A stretch of DNA of 64,000 nt from the NCBI RefSeq assembly GCF_025399895.1, contig NZ_JAODUA010000007.1, positions 233,941 through 297,940 on the forward strand, given 5' to 3'. Within the stretch, counting starts at the first letter, position 1. Each line of letters starts with the position of its first letter. Below are positions 25,583 to 34,043 of this stretch, in pieces. The DNA comes from Streptomyces sp. ASQP_92. Lineage in GTDB: Bacteria > Actinomycetota > Actinomycetes > Streptomycetales > Streptomycetaceae. A model generated the notes under the pieces. It did not search any database. It had not been told where the DNA came from and saw nothing but the letters and a program-made list of their open reading frames with translations. A program made the translations under genes and the position numbers.

Positions 25583-26368
25583 ATGAGCGGAGTATCAGTG
25601 GCCAAGGGGACCGAGGACGCCGTACCCGCGTCGGGTGACCTGGTCGTGCTGAACAACGTCAACAAGCACTTCGGCGCGCTGCATGTGCTCCAGGACATCG
25701 ACCTGACCATCGCCCGTGGCGAGGTCGTCGTCGTCATCGGGCCCTCAGGGTCCGGGAAGTCCACGCTGTGCCGCACCATCAACCGCCTGGAGACGATCGA
25801 TTCCGGAGCGATCTCGATCGACGGCAAACCGCTGCCCCAGGAGGGAAGGGAGCTGGCGCGGCTGCGTGCCGATGTCGGCATGGTCTTCCAGTCGTTCAAC
25901 CTCTTCGCGCACAAGACGGTGCTGGAGAACGTCATGCTGGGCCAGGTGAAGGTCCGCAAGGCCGACAAGCAGACCGCCGAGCAGAAGGCCCGTACGCTGC
26001 TCGACCGGGTCGGCGTCGGCACCCAGGCCGACAAGTACCCGGCACAGCTCTCCGGTGGCCAGCAGCAACGCGTGGCGATCGCACGGGCGTTGGCGATGGA
26101 CCCGAAGGTGATGCTCTTCGACGAGCCCACCTCGGCGCTCGACCCCGAGATGATCAACGAGGTCCTCGAAGTCATGCAGCAGTTGGCGCGGGACGGGATG
26201 ACCATGGTCGTGGTCACCCACGAGATGGGCTTCGCCCGCTCGGCGGCCAACCGCGTCGTCTTCATGGCCGACGGCAAGATCGTCGAAGAGGCAACGCCGG
26301 ACCAGTTCTTCAGCAACCCGCGCAGCGACCGGGCCAAGGACTTCCTGTCGAAGATCCTGCACCACTGA
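25583..26368 (+). CDS. gluA: Glutamate ABC transporter ATP-binding protein GluA
   Basis: A 261-aa polar amino acid ABC ATPase. Walker A is GPSGSGKST, the Q-loop is VFQSFNLF, the signature is LSGGQQQR, Walker B is VMLFDEPTSALD and the H-loop is VTHEM. It powers glutamate uptake with GluBCD. First gene of the gluABCD operon, which matches the Corynebacterium and Streptomyces order. ATG 25583 is taken as start; a GTG six codons on (VAKGTE) with CGGAG 5 bases upstream is an alternative. A 205-bp gap separates it from gluB. Confidence 0.95.
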   Translation: MSGVSVAKGTEDAVPASGDLVVLNNVNKHFGALHVLQDIDLTIARGEVVVVIGPSGSGKSTLCRTINRLETIDSGAISIDGKPLPQEGRELARLRADVGMVFQSFNLFAHKTVLENVMLGQVKVRKADKQTAEQKARTLLDRVGVGTQADKYPAQLSGGQQQRVAIARALAMDPKVMLFDEPTSALDPEMINEVLEVMQQLARDGMTMVVVTHEMGFARSAANRVVFMADGKIVEEATPDQFFSNPRSDRAKDFLSKILHH

Positions 26369-26479
26369 CGACTGCCGCCCGACTGCCGCCCGACGGGCGC
26401 CCGGCCGCCGTTCCGGACCGCCGGGGCTGCCGGTGGTGGACGGCCGGTGGATATCGGCTGACAGATGACAGAGATCCGA

Positions 26480-26502
26480 TGTCAACTGGCTCTTGTCAAC
26501 TG
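26480..26502 (+). repeat. Paired TGTCAACTG repeats in the gluA-gluB gap
   Basis: TGTCAACTG occurs at 26480-26488 and again at 26494-26502, 14 bases apart. A partial inverted copy CAGTTGTC follows at 26518-26525, so the RNA could fold here. The 205-bp gap also has repeated TGACAGATGACAGA. It may be an operator or a structured element adjusting gluB expression. Confidence 0.35.
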
Positions 26503-26572
26503 ACCATCAGCGCCCGGCAGTTGTCGGCCGACCGATGACGACCACAGACCAACGACGCAAGGAACCTTCGCC

Positions 26573-27493
26573 ATGATGCTCCGCAAGTCCGCCGCCGTCG
26601 CGGCGATCGCTGTGCTCGCCCTGACCGCGACCGCCTGTGGCGGCAAGTCCGGCTCCGCAGGTGACAAGCAGTCCGCCCAGCCGGGCGCCGCCGACGCGCC
26701 GAAGCTGCCGTCGTACACCGTCGCCTCGAACGTCACCCTGGACTCGCCGACCTTCAAGGCGGCCAAGGAGCGCGGCAAGCTGATCATCGGCTCCAAGGCC
26801 GACCAGCCCTACCTCGGCTTCGAGGACCAGTCGACCAAGGAGCGCTCCGGCTTCGACGTCGAGATCGCCAAGATGATCGCCGCCGACCTGGGCTTCAAGC
26901 CCGACCAGATCGAGTGGAAGACCGTCGACTCCGGCGTCCGTGAGACGGCGATCTCCAAGGGCCAGGTCGACTACTACGTCGGCACCTACACGATCAACGA
27001 CAAGCGCAAGAAGCTCGTCGGCTTCGCCGGCCCGTACTACAAGGCCGGTGCCGACCTGCTCGTCCGCAAGGACGACACCTCCATCACCGGCAAGGACGCC
27101 GTCAAGGGCAAGAAGGTCTGCTCGATCGTCGGGTCCACGCCGCTCCAGGAGATCAAGAAGCCCGAGTACGGCGCGTCCGTCGTCGAGCTGTCCAAGTACT
27201 CGGACTGCGTGCAGCAGCTGCTGTCCAAGCAGGTCGACGCCGTCACCACGGACGACGCGATCCTCAAGGGCTACGCCGCCAAGAACTCCGGCAAGCTCCG
27301 CGTCGTCGGCAAGCCGTTCACCCAGGAGCCGTACGGCATCGGCATGAACAAGGACGACAAGGCGCTGCGCGACTTCGTCAACTCCTCGCTCGAGAAGCAC
27401 GAGCAGGACGGCACCTACAAGAAGATCTACGACGCCACGCTCGGCCTGTCCGGCTCCACCTACCAGGCTCCGCCGGCCGTCGCCCGCTACTGA
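26573..27493 (+). CDS. gluB: Glutamate-binding lipoprotein GluB
   Basis: A 306-aa extracellular solute-binding protein. Signal peptide with lipobox LTATACGG, a charged linker, then the family 3 binding fold (KLIIGSKADQPYLGFED, SGFDVEIAKMIAADLG, PYGIGMNKDD). It captures glutamate and hands it to GluCD. AAGGAACC precedes the ATG by about 9 bases; a second ATG follows at once (26576) and could serve equally. A perfect hairpin after the stop suggests that gluB mRNA is more abundant than gluCD mRNA. Confidence 0.94.
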   Translation: MMLRKSAAVAAIAVLALTATACGGKSGSAGDKQSAQPGAADAPKLPSYTVASNVTLDSPTFKAAKERGKLIIGSKADQPYLGFEDQSTKERSGFDVEIAKMIAADLGFKPDQIEWKTVDSGVRETAISKGQVDYYVGTYTINDKRKKLVGFAGPYYKAGADLLVRKDDTSITGKDAVKGKKVCSIVGSTPLQEIKKPEYGASVVELSKYSDCVQQLLSKQVDAVTTDDAILKGYAAKNSGKLRVVGKPFTQEPYGIGMNKDDKALRDFVNSSLEKHEQDGTYKKIYDATLGLSGSTYQAPPAVARY

Positions 27494-27505
27494 TCGACCC
27501 CGCTG

Positions 27506-27536
27506 GTGGCGCCCCGTACCGAGTACGGGGCGCCAC
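27506..27536 (+). terminator. Perfect 14-bp hairpin between gluB and gluC (attenuator or mRNA stabiliser)
   Basis: GTGGCGCCCCGTAC (27506-27519) pairs perfectly with 27523-27536 around a CGA loop, 13 bases after the gluB stop. Such hairpins in binding-protein operons partly stop transcription or shield the 3' end, giving more binding protein than permease. Confidence 0.65.
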
Positions 27537-27586
27537 GGCCCCGCCTGCCCGATCCCCCAGCCGCTGCCCGCCGACGCGGAGACCTC

Positions 27587-28234
27587 ATGAACGTACTGCT
27601 CGACCATTTCGCGGAGTTCCGCGACGGCTTCATAGGCACTGTGGAGATCACCGCCGTCAGTTCGGTCATCGCCCTGGTCCTCGGACTGCTGCTCGCCGGT
27701 TTCCGGGTCTCCCCCGTGCCGCCGCTGCGCTTCTTCGGCACCGCCTGGGTGACGCTGCTGCGCAACACGCCGCTGACCCTGCTGTTCCTGGTCTTCTTCT
27801 TCGTCGTGCCGGAGATCCTCTTTCCCGGGATGAGCCCGTTCCTGCTCGGTTCGCTCGCGCTCGGCTTCTACACGGCGTCGTTCGTCTGCGAGGCCGTCAG
27901 GTCGGGTATCAGCACGGTGCCGCTGGGTCAGGCCGAGGCCGCCCGCTCGATCGGCATGAGCTTCACGCAGACCCTGCGCATGATCGTGCTGCCGCAGGCC
28001 ACCCGGACCGTCATTCCGCCGCTGAGCTCGATCTTCATCGCGCTCACCAAGAACTCGGCGATCGCCGGAGCCTTCAGCGTCACCGAACTGTTCGGCTGGC
28101 AGAAACTGATGAGTGACCAGGGATATGACATCGTCCCCGTCTTCCTCTGGGTCGCCCTCGGCTATCTGATCGTCACCTTCGCGATGAGCGGTCTCTTCCG
28201 CCTTCTCGAGCGCCGCATGGAGGTCGCCCGATGA
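27587..28234 (+). CDS. gluC: Glutamate ABC transporter permease GluC
   Basis: A 215-aa permease with about five membrane segments. It has the EAA-type loop that contacts the ATPase (FVCEAVRSGISTVPLGQAEAARSIG). GGAGACCTC precedes ATG 27587. Its stop overlaps the gluD start (ATGA), indicating translational coupling. It pairs with GluD to form the membrane channel. Confidence 0.94.
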   Translation: MNVLLDHFAEFRDGFIGTVEITAVSSVIALVLGLLLAGFRVSPVPPLRFFGTAWVTLLRNTPLTLLFLVFFFVVPEILFPGMSPFLLGSLALGFYTASFVCEAVRSGISTVPLGQAEAARSIGMSFTQTLRMIVLPQATRTVIPPLSSIFIALTKNSAIAGAFSVTELFGWQKLMSDQGYDIVPVFLWVALGYLIVTFAMSGLFRLLERRMEVAR

Positions 28235-29145
28235 GCGCCAGCGTTCTCTACGACGCCCCCGGCCCGAAGGCTGTCGTACGCAACCGGATCTACGCCGTGG
28301 CCGGTTCCCTCGCGCTGCTCGCCCTGATCGCCCTCGCGATCGTCCGGCTCGCGGACAAGGGGCACCTCGACTACGCGATGTGGGACATCTTCAACTACTC
28401 GGGCATCCGGCAGAACATCGCGGATGCCGTGCTGGCCACCCTCAAGGCGTTCGGCCTCGCGGCCGTCGGCTCGCTGGTGCTGGGCGTGCTGTTGGCGGTC
28501 GCCCGGCTCTCCGACCACAAGCCGGTCCGCTGGGCGGCGACCACGTTCATCGAGCTGTTCCGTTCCATCCCGCTGCTCATCACGATCTACGCGGTCTGGG
28601 TCGGCTTCCTCACCGACTACTCGATGTGGGCGCTGGCGCTCGGCCTGTCGATCTACAACGGCTGCGTCCAGGCCGAGGTGCTGCGCGCCGGCGTCAACTC
28701 GGTTCCCAAGGGCCAGCGTGAGGCGGCGTACGCCCTCGGGATGAGCAAGACGCAGGTGATGGTCAGTGTCCTGATGCCGCAGGCCGTCCGGGCGATGCTG
28801 CCGACGATCATCAGCCAGCTCGTCGTCACCCTGAAGGACACCTCGCTCGGTTTCATCATCCTGTACCCGGAGCTGCTCCAGACGGCCCGTCTGATCGCGA
28901 GCAACACCCAGGTCAACGGCGAGTATCCGTATGTGTCGACCATCGTGGTCATCGGCAGCATCTATGTGGCGATGTGTCTGGTGCTGTCCGCCCTCGCCAC
29001 GTGGATCGAGAAGCGCGGTCGCCGGGCGAAGACGGGGATCGCCATGGGGACGGCCGTCGCTCCCATCACGGCCGACGGGCCCGCGTCCGTCGTGGCCGTC
29101 ACCGGCTCCGACGGTGCCGATGGGGCGTCCAGCACGACGATCTGA
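28231..29145 (+). CDS. gluD: Glutamate ABC transporter permease GluD
   Basis: A 304-aa permease of the His/Glu/Gln/Arg class. It has several membrane segments, the motif TFIELFRSIPLLITIY and an EAA loop AEVLRAGVNSVPKGQREAAYALG. The ATG overlaps the gluC stop by four bases. A hydrophilic Ala/Asp/Thr-rich cytoplasmic tail of about 45 residues follows the last membrane segment. Last gene of the gluABCD operon. Confidence 0.94.
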   Translation: MSASVLYDAPGPKAVVRNRIYAVAGSLALLALIALAIVRLADKGHLDYAMWDIFNYSGIRQNIADAVLATLKAFGLAAVGSLVLGVLLAVARLSDHKPVRWAATTFIELFRSIPLLITIYAVWVGFLTDYSMWALALGLSIYNGCVQAEVLRAGVNSVPKGQREAAYALGMSKTQVMVSVLMPQAVRAMLPTIISQLVVTLKDTSLGFIILYPELLQTARLIASNTQVNGEYPYVSTIVVIGSIYVAMCLVLSALATWIEKRGRRAKTGIAMGTAVAPITADGPASVVAVTGSDGADGASSTTI

Positions 29146-29288
29146 CGGCATATGAGGCAGTGGCGTTCGCGTCGCTGCCTCCGTCACTTGACGCAAGCAC
29201 GCGCAGTGGGTTGCATACGTTCTGTGATCGTGCACCGGGTTCCTCGCGCCACCTGCCAGCCGTCCCGACGCGCCTGGGGGGCCACGTC

Positions 29289-30986
29289 GTGGACCCGGTG
29301 ATCGTCGTCGGCGCCGGTCCGGTGGGGCTGGCGCTGGCCCTCTCGCTGGCGTCCCAGGGCGTGCCGTCCGTGGTCCTCGACGAGGGGCCCGGCAAGGACG
29401 AGCCGCGTCCGGTGCGCACGGTGGTCCTGCGTCCGGACATCGCCTCGTTCGTGAGTGATCTCGGCTGTGCGACGGTGCGCGACGACGGTGCCCGCTGGGT
29501 CGGCTGGCGGTCCATGAGGCGGGGCCGTCTGCTGCGTCGCGTCGAGTTCGGCGAGGACGCGGAGGGCGGGCCGTCGCCGGTGCATCTGGCGCAGCACGCC
29601 CTGTCGCGCGGGTTGCGTGACGCGCTGGCCGCCTCCGGTCTCGTGCGGATCGTGGCGCACAGCCGGGTCGACACGCTGGAGCAGGACGCGAAGGGCGTCT
29701 CCCTGCATACGTCGGGGCCCGGTGGGACGTGGTGGCGGGGCAGTTACGCGGTGGGGTGCGACGGGGCGCGCTCGACGGTCCGCAAGCTCCTCGATGTCCG
29801 CTTCACGGGTCGTACGGCGGTGGAGCGCCAGGCGGTGGTGGCTCTGCGTACTGAACTGCCGTGGCCGGGTGAGGGGTTGCTGCATCGGTTGCCTCCGTGG
29901 CGGGCCGGTGGCGACGAGGTGACGGCGCGTCCGCTCCGGGACGGTGTGTGGCGCCTGGACTGGTTGCTTCCGCCGCGCGCCGATCTGGTGACGCCGGACG
30001 CCCTGGTGGGGCGCATCCGGGACACGCTCGCGGGCTGGTGCGGTGCGACGCCGCCGTACGAGCTCCTCGACACCGGTGTGCACACCGTGCACCATCGGCT
30101 GGCGCGGCGCTGGCGGGTGCGCCGCGCCTTTCTCGCCGGGGATGCGGCGCATCTGCTGGGCGCGCTCGGCACCCAGGCTCTGGACGAGGGTTTGCGGGAC
30201 GCCCAGAACCTGTCCTGGAAGCTCGCGCGGGCGTGGCACCACGGTGGTGGTGAGGTGCTTCTGGACAGCTATCAGACGGAGCGGCGCTCGGCGGTCGCGA
30301 CCCGGTTGCGGGCGGCCGACCAGTCGTTGCCGGTCCTGCGGGGCGGGGCGGGTCTGCGCGGCTGGGTTCCGGGTGCGGTGCGCGGTCACGACGCGCTGGT
30401 GACCGACGGCCACCTGGGCCGCGGCCCGCTCGGTGCGCCGCCGGCCTACCCGCTGTCGCCGCTGGCTCCCGAGCCGGCGGCCTCGCACATCCCGGTGGGT
30501 ACGGAGCCGGGCGCTCCGGTCGCCGATGTGCCCGTCACGGCCCCCGACGGTTCGGTCGTGGCGTTGCGGGGCCGTCTGGGCAGGGGGCGTCTGCTGGTGG
30601 TCCTGGTCGCTCCGGGTACCGGTGTCTGGGACCGCCGGCACTGGCTGACGGCGGGTGTCATGCCCAGCTTGGACGCCGCGGTGAGTGCTCTGCCGCTGGA
30701 GGCGGAGCTTTTGGTCGCCGAGGCCTACCCGGGTGCCCCGGCCCATGCCGTCCTGCTCGTTCGCCCCGATGGCCATCTGGTCGCGGCGTTCAACGGTGTC
30801 CATCCCGTGGACATGCGCGCGGCGGCGGAGTCGGTACGGGGAGGGACGAGCCGGAGCGGGGCGGGTGGCGGGGTCGGCGACGGGGGCGGTCGTGGTGCGG
30901 GGGGCGATGGTGGCGCCGAGGGTGTGGGCGGTACGGGTGGGGTTGCGGAGGCGGCGGTGGAGGAGCGGACAGCTGACGTTAAGTGA
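29289..30986 (+). CDS. FAD-dependent aromatic-ring hydroxylase-like monooxygenase with Gly-rich C-terminal tail
   Basis: A 565-aa class A flavoprotein monooxygenase. The FAD dinucleotide fold is VIVVGAGPVGLALALSLA, the DG motif is GCDGARSTVRKLL and the GD motif is FLAGDAAHLLGALGTQ. A C-terminal thioredoxin-like domain (about residues 410-510, with GRLLVVLVAPG) is typical of phenol hydroxylase/PHBH relatives. The last 50 residues are a Gly-rich low-complexity tail. The GTG at 29289 is taken as start, after GGGGGG at 7 bases. The substrate is unknown and no pathway genes adjoin. It ends 4 bases before the promoter of the cysteine unit. Confidence 0.85.
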   Translation: MDPVIVVGAGPVGLALALSLASQGVPSVVLDEGPGKDEPRPVRTVVLRPDIASFVSDLGCATVRDDGARWVGWRSMRRGRLLRRVEFGEDAEGGPSPVHLAQHALSRGLRDALAASGLVRIVAHSRVDTLEQDAKGVSLHTSGPGGTWWRGSYAVGCDGARSTVRKLLDVRFTGRTAVERQAVVALRTELPWPGEGLLHRLPPWRAGGDEVTARPLRDGVWRLDWLLPPRADLVTPDALVGRIRDTLAGWCGATPPYELLDTGVHTVHHRLARRWRVRRAFLAGDAAHLLGALGTQALDEGLRDAQNLSWKLARAWHHGGGEVLLDSYQTERRSAVATRLRAADQSLPVLRGGAGLRGWVPGAVRGHDALVTDGHLGRGPLGAPPAYPLSPLAPEPAASHIPVGTEPGAPVADVPVTAPDGSVVALRGRLGRGRLLVVLVAPGTGVWDRRHWLTAGVMPSLDAAVSALPLEAELLVAEAYPGAPAHAVLLVRPDGHLVAAFNGVHPVDMRAAAESVRGGTSRSGAGGGVGDGGGRGAGGDGGAEGVGGTGGVAEAAVEERTADVK

Positions 30987-30989
30987 CGG

Positions 30990-31018
30990 TTGACCGACGC
31001 AGGCGCGCATGGTCTACT
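30990..31018 (+). promoter_or_regulatory. Promoter of the leader peptide-cysteine dioxygenase-rhodanese unit
   Basis: TTGACC (30990-30995), 17 bases, then TCTACT (31013-31018). The -10 ends 7 bases before the leader-peptide GTG, so transcription should start at or next to that codon, giving a leaderless mRNA. Confidence 0.6.
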
Positions 31019-31025
31019 CCGGAAC

Positions 31026-31112
31026 GTGACCGACACCGATGTGCGCCTGTGGCGGAGGGTCCATATGGACCTCGTCCGCTATGCGGGCTGCGTGTGTCGC
31101 CCGTCCTGCTGA
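31026..31112 (+). CDS. Cysteine-containing leaderless leader peptide (28 aa), likely attenuator
   Basis: A 28-codon reading frame starting GTG at 31026: VTDTDVRLWRRVHMDL, then VRYAGCVCRPSC and TGA. The RxHxDLVRxxGCxCR pattern matches the widespread actinobacterial putative leader peptides found before sulfur and cysteine genes. Three Cys codons (31089, 31095, 31107) sit at the end, the last directly before the stop. Ribosome pausing when Cys-tRNA is scarce could change the folding of the 90-base spacer ahead of cysteine dioxygenase. TCCTG (31104-31108), overlapping the last Cys codon, is complementary to the dioxygenase ribosome site CAGGA (31189-31193), so a pausing ribosome could free it. 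The peptide call is firm; the mechanism is inferred. Confidence 0.75.
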   Translation: MTDTDVRLWRRVHMDLVRYAGCVCRPSC

Positions 31113-31202
31113 TTCGCCTTTTCCTTCGCGCCGTGCCGCCGCGCCCTTGTGTCGCCGCCGGCCGTACGCGCGCATTCGCGAACTTCCTCAGGATGGTCTG
31201 CC

Positions 31203-31772
31203 GTGTCGCTCTCCGCAAGCATTTCTGTCCCTTCGGCCGCGCCCGCCCCGGCCTCAACTCCCGTGCAGAGAAACGAGGTTGGGCCCAGCCAGGCCGAGCT
31301 TCTCGACTTCGCCCGCCGGATCGCCGAGGACGCCCCGCTGGTCGCGTCGTTGCCGCTGGACGCGCAGGGGCGTACCTGGGTCCGGCTGGACGGCCCGGGC
31401 GGCAGTGAGGCCTGGTTGATCGGGTGGCCGCCCGGCACCGGTACGGGCTGGCACGACCATGGTGGCTCGCACGGCGCGTTCGCCACCGCGTCCGGGGTGC
31501 TGCGCGAGGATTCCCTCGCGGCACGGCTGCCCACCGAGGGCTGGAAGACCCTGGAGCTCGCCGAAGGGGTCGACCGTTCACGGCAGTTGGGGCCCGGGGA
31601 TGGTCGCGCTTTCGGGCCGCACCATGTGCATGAGGTGAGGAACGAGTCGGAGACCGAGCACGCGATCTCGGTGCATGCCTACTGGCCGCCGCTTCCGCTC
31701 ATTCGGCGTTACAGCCGGACGGGCGCGGTGCTCCGTGTCGAGCAGGTCGAGCGTCCGGAGGACTGGCAGTGA
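31203..31772 (+). CDS. Cysteine dioxygenase (cupin)
   Basis: A 189-aa cupin of the cysteine dioxygenase type I family, which oxidises L-cysteine to cysteine sulfinate with a His-bound ferrous iron. The metal motif reads GTGWHDHGGSHGAF, with two histidines in HDH. The third His is in the FGPHHVHEV segment, and HAISVHAYWPPL is conserved. GTG 31203 is chosen (AGGA 9 bases upstream); an in-frame ATG at 31149 is less likely. It sits behind the Cys leader peptide and its stop overlaps the rhodanese start (GTGA). Confidence 0.88.
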   Translation: MSLSASISVPSAAPAPASTPVQRNEVGPSQAELLDFARRIAEDAPLVASLPLDAQGRTWVRLDGPGGSEAWLIGWPPGTGTGWHDHGGSHGAFATASGVLREDSLAARLPTEGWKTLELAEGVDRSRQLGPGDGRAFGPHHVHEVRNESETEHAISVHAYWPPLPLIRRYSRTGAVLRVEQVERPEDWQ

Positions 31773-32176
31773 GCACGGACCGTACGCGACCGGTGGGGAT
31801 CGACGAACTTCTTGACCGGGTCCGGGCCGGTCTGGACCGGGTGACGGCGAAGGAGGCGTTCGCCGAGGTCTGCGAGGGGGCGCTGCTGGTGGACATCCGG
31901 TACGCCGCGCTGCGCGAGCGGGATGGTGTGATTCCTGGCGCCCTGGTCGTCGAGCGCAATGAACTGGAGTGGCGGCTCGACCCGTTGGGCAGTCACCGCG
32001 CCGCGGAGGCGACCAGCCACGACCTGCGTGTGGTGGTCGTCTGCAACGAGGGCTACGCGTCGTCGCTCGCGGCGGTGTCGCTGCGGCAGTTGGGGCTGTA
32101 CCGGGCGACGGATCTGGTGGGCGGTTTCCAGGCGTGGCGTGCGGAGGGCCTGCCGGTCTCGGCCGCGGTGGAGTGA
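31769..32176 (+). CDS. Rhodanese-like sulfurtransferase
   Basis: A 135-aa single rhodanese domain. DIRYAALRERDGVIPGA is the CH2A-like N-terminal block. The active-site Cys is in VVCNEGYASSLAA, and DLVGGFQAWRAEGLPV is the C-terminal signature. It would transfer sulfane sulfur produced during cysteine breakdown. It overlaps the dioxygenase stop codon by 4 bases, so the two are translated together. Confidence 0.9.
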   Translation: MSTDRTRPVGIDELLDRVRAGLDRVTAKEAFAEVCEGALLVDIRYAALRERDGVIPGALVVERNELEWRLDPLGSHRAAEATSHDLRVVVVCNEGYASSLAAVSLRQLGLYRATDLVGGFQAWRAEGLPVSAAVE

Positions 32177-32190
32177 CGGTCGCCGTCGCT

Positions 32191-32227
32191 GCCGGCCCCG
32201 GACGCCGCTGTTGCCTGGCGGGCCGGC
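32191..32227. terminator. Hairpin between convergent rhodanese and recX
   Basis: GCCGGCCC (32191-32198) pairs with GGGCCGGC (32220-32227) around a 21-base loop. The long loop weakens the call. Confidence 0.4.
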
Positions 32228-32249
32228 GGCGGGCGGGGCCGCGTACGGC

Positions 32250-32873
32250 TCACGTCTCGTACAGGTCGTCCGCGTTCTCGCCTTCCTGCTCCAATGCCTG
32301 CCGGACGACCCTCAGGGCGAGGCCTTCCGGGTAGCCCTTGCGGGCGAGCATGCCGGCGAGGCGGCGGATCCGGCGGTCGCGGTCGAGGCCGCGGGTGGTG
32401 CGGAGTTTGCGGGCCACCAGTTCGCGCGCGGTCTCCTCCTCCCGGTCGGAGTCGAGCCGGCCGACGGCCTCGTCGATGACCGTGGAGTCCACGCCCTTGG
32501 TGCGCAGTTCGCGTGCCAGGGCGCGGCGGGCCAGTCCGCGTCCGTGGTGGCGGGACTCCACCCAGGCGTCGGCGAAGGCCGCGTCGTTGATCAGGCCGAC
32601 TTCCTCGAAGCGGGACAGGACTTCTTCGGAGATCTCGTCGGGGATCTCCCGCTTCTTGAGGGCGTCGGCGAGTTGTTTGCGGGTTCGGGGGGTCCCGGTG
32701 AGCAGGCGCAGGCAGATCGCCCGCGCCCGCTCAGCCGGGTCCTGCGGCGGCGGCTCCTTCTCGGCCCTCGACGAGTCGGTGCCGTCGCCCGGTCGGTCCG
32801 GGCCGCCCCGCCGGGAGCGGGCCCGCTGGGGGCTCGGCTCCTCGGGGTCGGCCCATTCGGTCCTGCGGGTCAC
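32250..32873 (-). CDS. recX: Regulatory protein RecX
   Basis: A 207-aa RecX. After a charged N-terminus of about 45 residues come the three tandem helical repeats, starting ARAICLRLLTGTPRTRKQLADALKKR and recognisable by the central DAAFADAWVESRHHGRGLARRAL block. It modulates RecA filaments. The GTG start lies 2 bases after the recA stop, so it is cotranscribed and coupled with recA. Confidence 0.95.
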   Translation of the reverse strand: MTRRTEWADPEEPSPQRARSRRGGPDRPGDGTDSSRAEKEPPPQDPAERARAICLRLLTGTPRTRKQLADALKKREIPDEISEEVLSRFEEVGLINDAAFADAWVESRHHGRGLARRALARELRTKGVDSTVIDEAVGRLDSDREEETARELVARKLRTTRGLDRDRRIRRLAGMLARKGYPEGLALRVVRQALEQEGENADDLYET

Positions 32874-32875
32874 CG

Positions 32876-34000
32876 CTAGCTCTTGGCGGCGGCGGCCTTG
32901 GCCGTCTTGGCCTTGGTGGCCGGGGCGGGCACCGCGGCCGTGTCGGCCGCCGGGGCCGTCTCGCCCGCGGCGTCCTTGGCGGGCTCGGCGGCCGGGGCCT
33001 CGGGACGGACTCCGACGCCGAGCTTTTCGAGGATCTTCTTCTCGATCTCGTTGGCGAGGTCCGGATTGTCCTTGAGGAAGTTGCGGGCGTTCTCCTTGCC
33101 CTGGCCGAGCTGGTCGCCTTCGTACGTGTACCAGGCGCCGGCCTTGCGGACGAAGCCGTGCTCGACGCCCATGTCGATCAGGCCGCCCTCGCGGCTGATG
33201 CCCTGGCCGTAGAGGATGTCGAACTCGGCCTGCTTGAAGGGCGGCGCGACCTTGTTCTTGACGACCTTGACGCGGGTGCGGTTGCCGACCGCGTCGGTGC
33301 CGTCCTTGAGCGTCTCGATGCGGCGGATGTCGAGGCGCACGGAGGCGTAGAACTTCAGCGCCCGGCCACCGGTGGTGGTCTCGGGGGAGCCGAACATCAC
33401 GCCGATCTTCTCGCGGAGCTGGTTGATGAAGATCGCGGTGGTCTTGGACTGGTTGAGCGCGCTGGTGATCTTCCGGAGCGCCTGGCTCATCAGACGGGCC
33501 TGGAGGCCGACGTGCGAGTCACCCATCTCGCCCTCGATTTCCGCGCGCGGCACCAGGGCCGCCACGGAGTCGATGACGATCAGGTCGAGGGCGCCGGAGC
33601 GGACCAGCATGTCGACGATTTCCAGCGCCTGCTCGCCGTTGTCCGGCTGCGACAGGATCAGGTTGTCGATGTCGACGCCGAGCTTCTTCGCGTACTCGGG
33701 GTCGAGGGCGTGTTCGGCGTCGATGAAGGCCACCGAGCCGCCGAGCTTCTGCGCGTTGGCCACCGCGTGCAGGGTCAGGGTCGTCTTGCCGGAGGACTCC
33801 GGGCCGTACACCTCCACGACGCGGCCGCGCGGCAGGCCGCCGACGCCGAGCGCCACGTCGAGCGCGGTCGACCCGGTGGGGATGACCTCGATGGGCTCAT
33901 TCGGCCGCTCGCCCAGGCGCATCACCGCGCCCTTTCCGAATTGCCGTTCAATCTGTGCGAGCGCGGCGTCGAGCGCCTTCTCGCGGTCAGTACCTGCCAT
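32876..34000 (-). CDS. recA: Recombinase RecA
   Basis: A 374-aa RecA. Walker A is GPESSGKTT, Walker B is LIVIDSVAAL, loop L2 contains FINQLREKIGVMFGSPE, and the C-terminal domain ends in a long Ala/Lys/Pro-rich tail usual in Streptomyces. It promotes strand exchange and LexA cleavage. ATG 34000 (MAGTDREKALDAALAQIERQ) has GGTGGA upstream. Two promoters are recognisable: a PafBC-type one 44 bp upstream and a LexA-box promoter further up. Confidence 0.98.
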   Translation of the reverse strand: MAGTDREKALDAALAQIERQFGKGAVMRLGERPNEPIEVIPTGSTALDVALGVGGLPRGRVVEVYGPESSGKTTLTLHAVANAQKLGGSVAFIDAEHALDPEYAKKLGVDIDNLILSQPDNGEQALEIVDMLVRSGALDLIVIDSVAALVPRAEIEGEMGDSHVGLQARLMSQALRKITSALNQSKTTAIFINQLREKIGVMFGSPETTTGGRALKFYASVRLDIRRIETLKDGTDAVGNRTRVKVVKNKVAPPFKQAEFDILYGQGISREGGLIDMGVEHGFVRKAGAWYTYEGDQLGQGKENARNFLKDNPDLANEIEKKILEKLGVGVRPEAPAAEPAKDAAGETAPAADTAAVPAPATKAKTAKAAAAKS

Positions 34001-34043
34001 GGGTTCCACCCGATTTGCTTGAGTCGATCGCTTCACGTGAAAG

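Noticed and set aside
28974..29288. Upstream extension of the monooxygenase frame into gluD
   Set aside because: The extension overlaps gluD in another frame and lacks coding character; the FAD fold begins right after GTG 29289.
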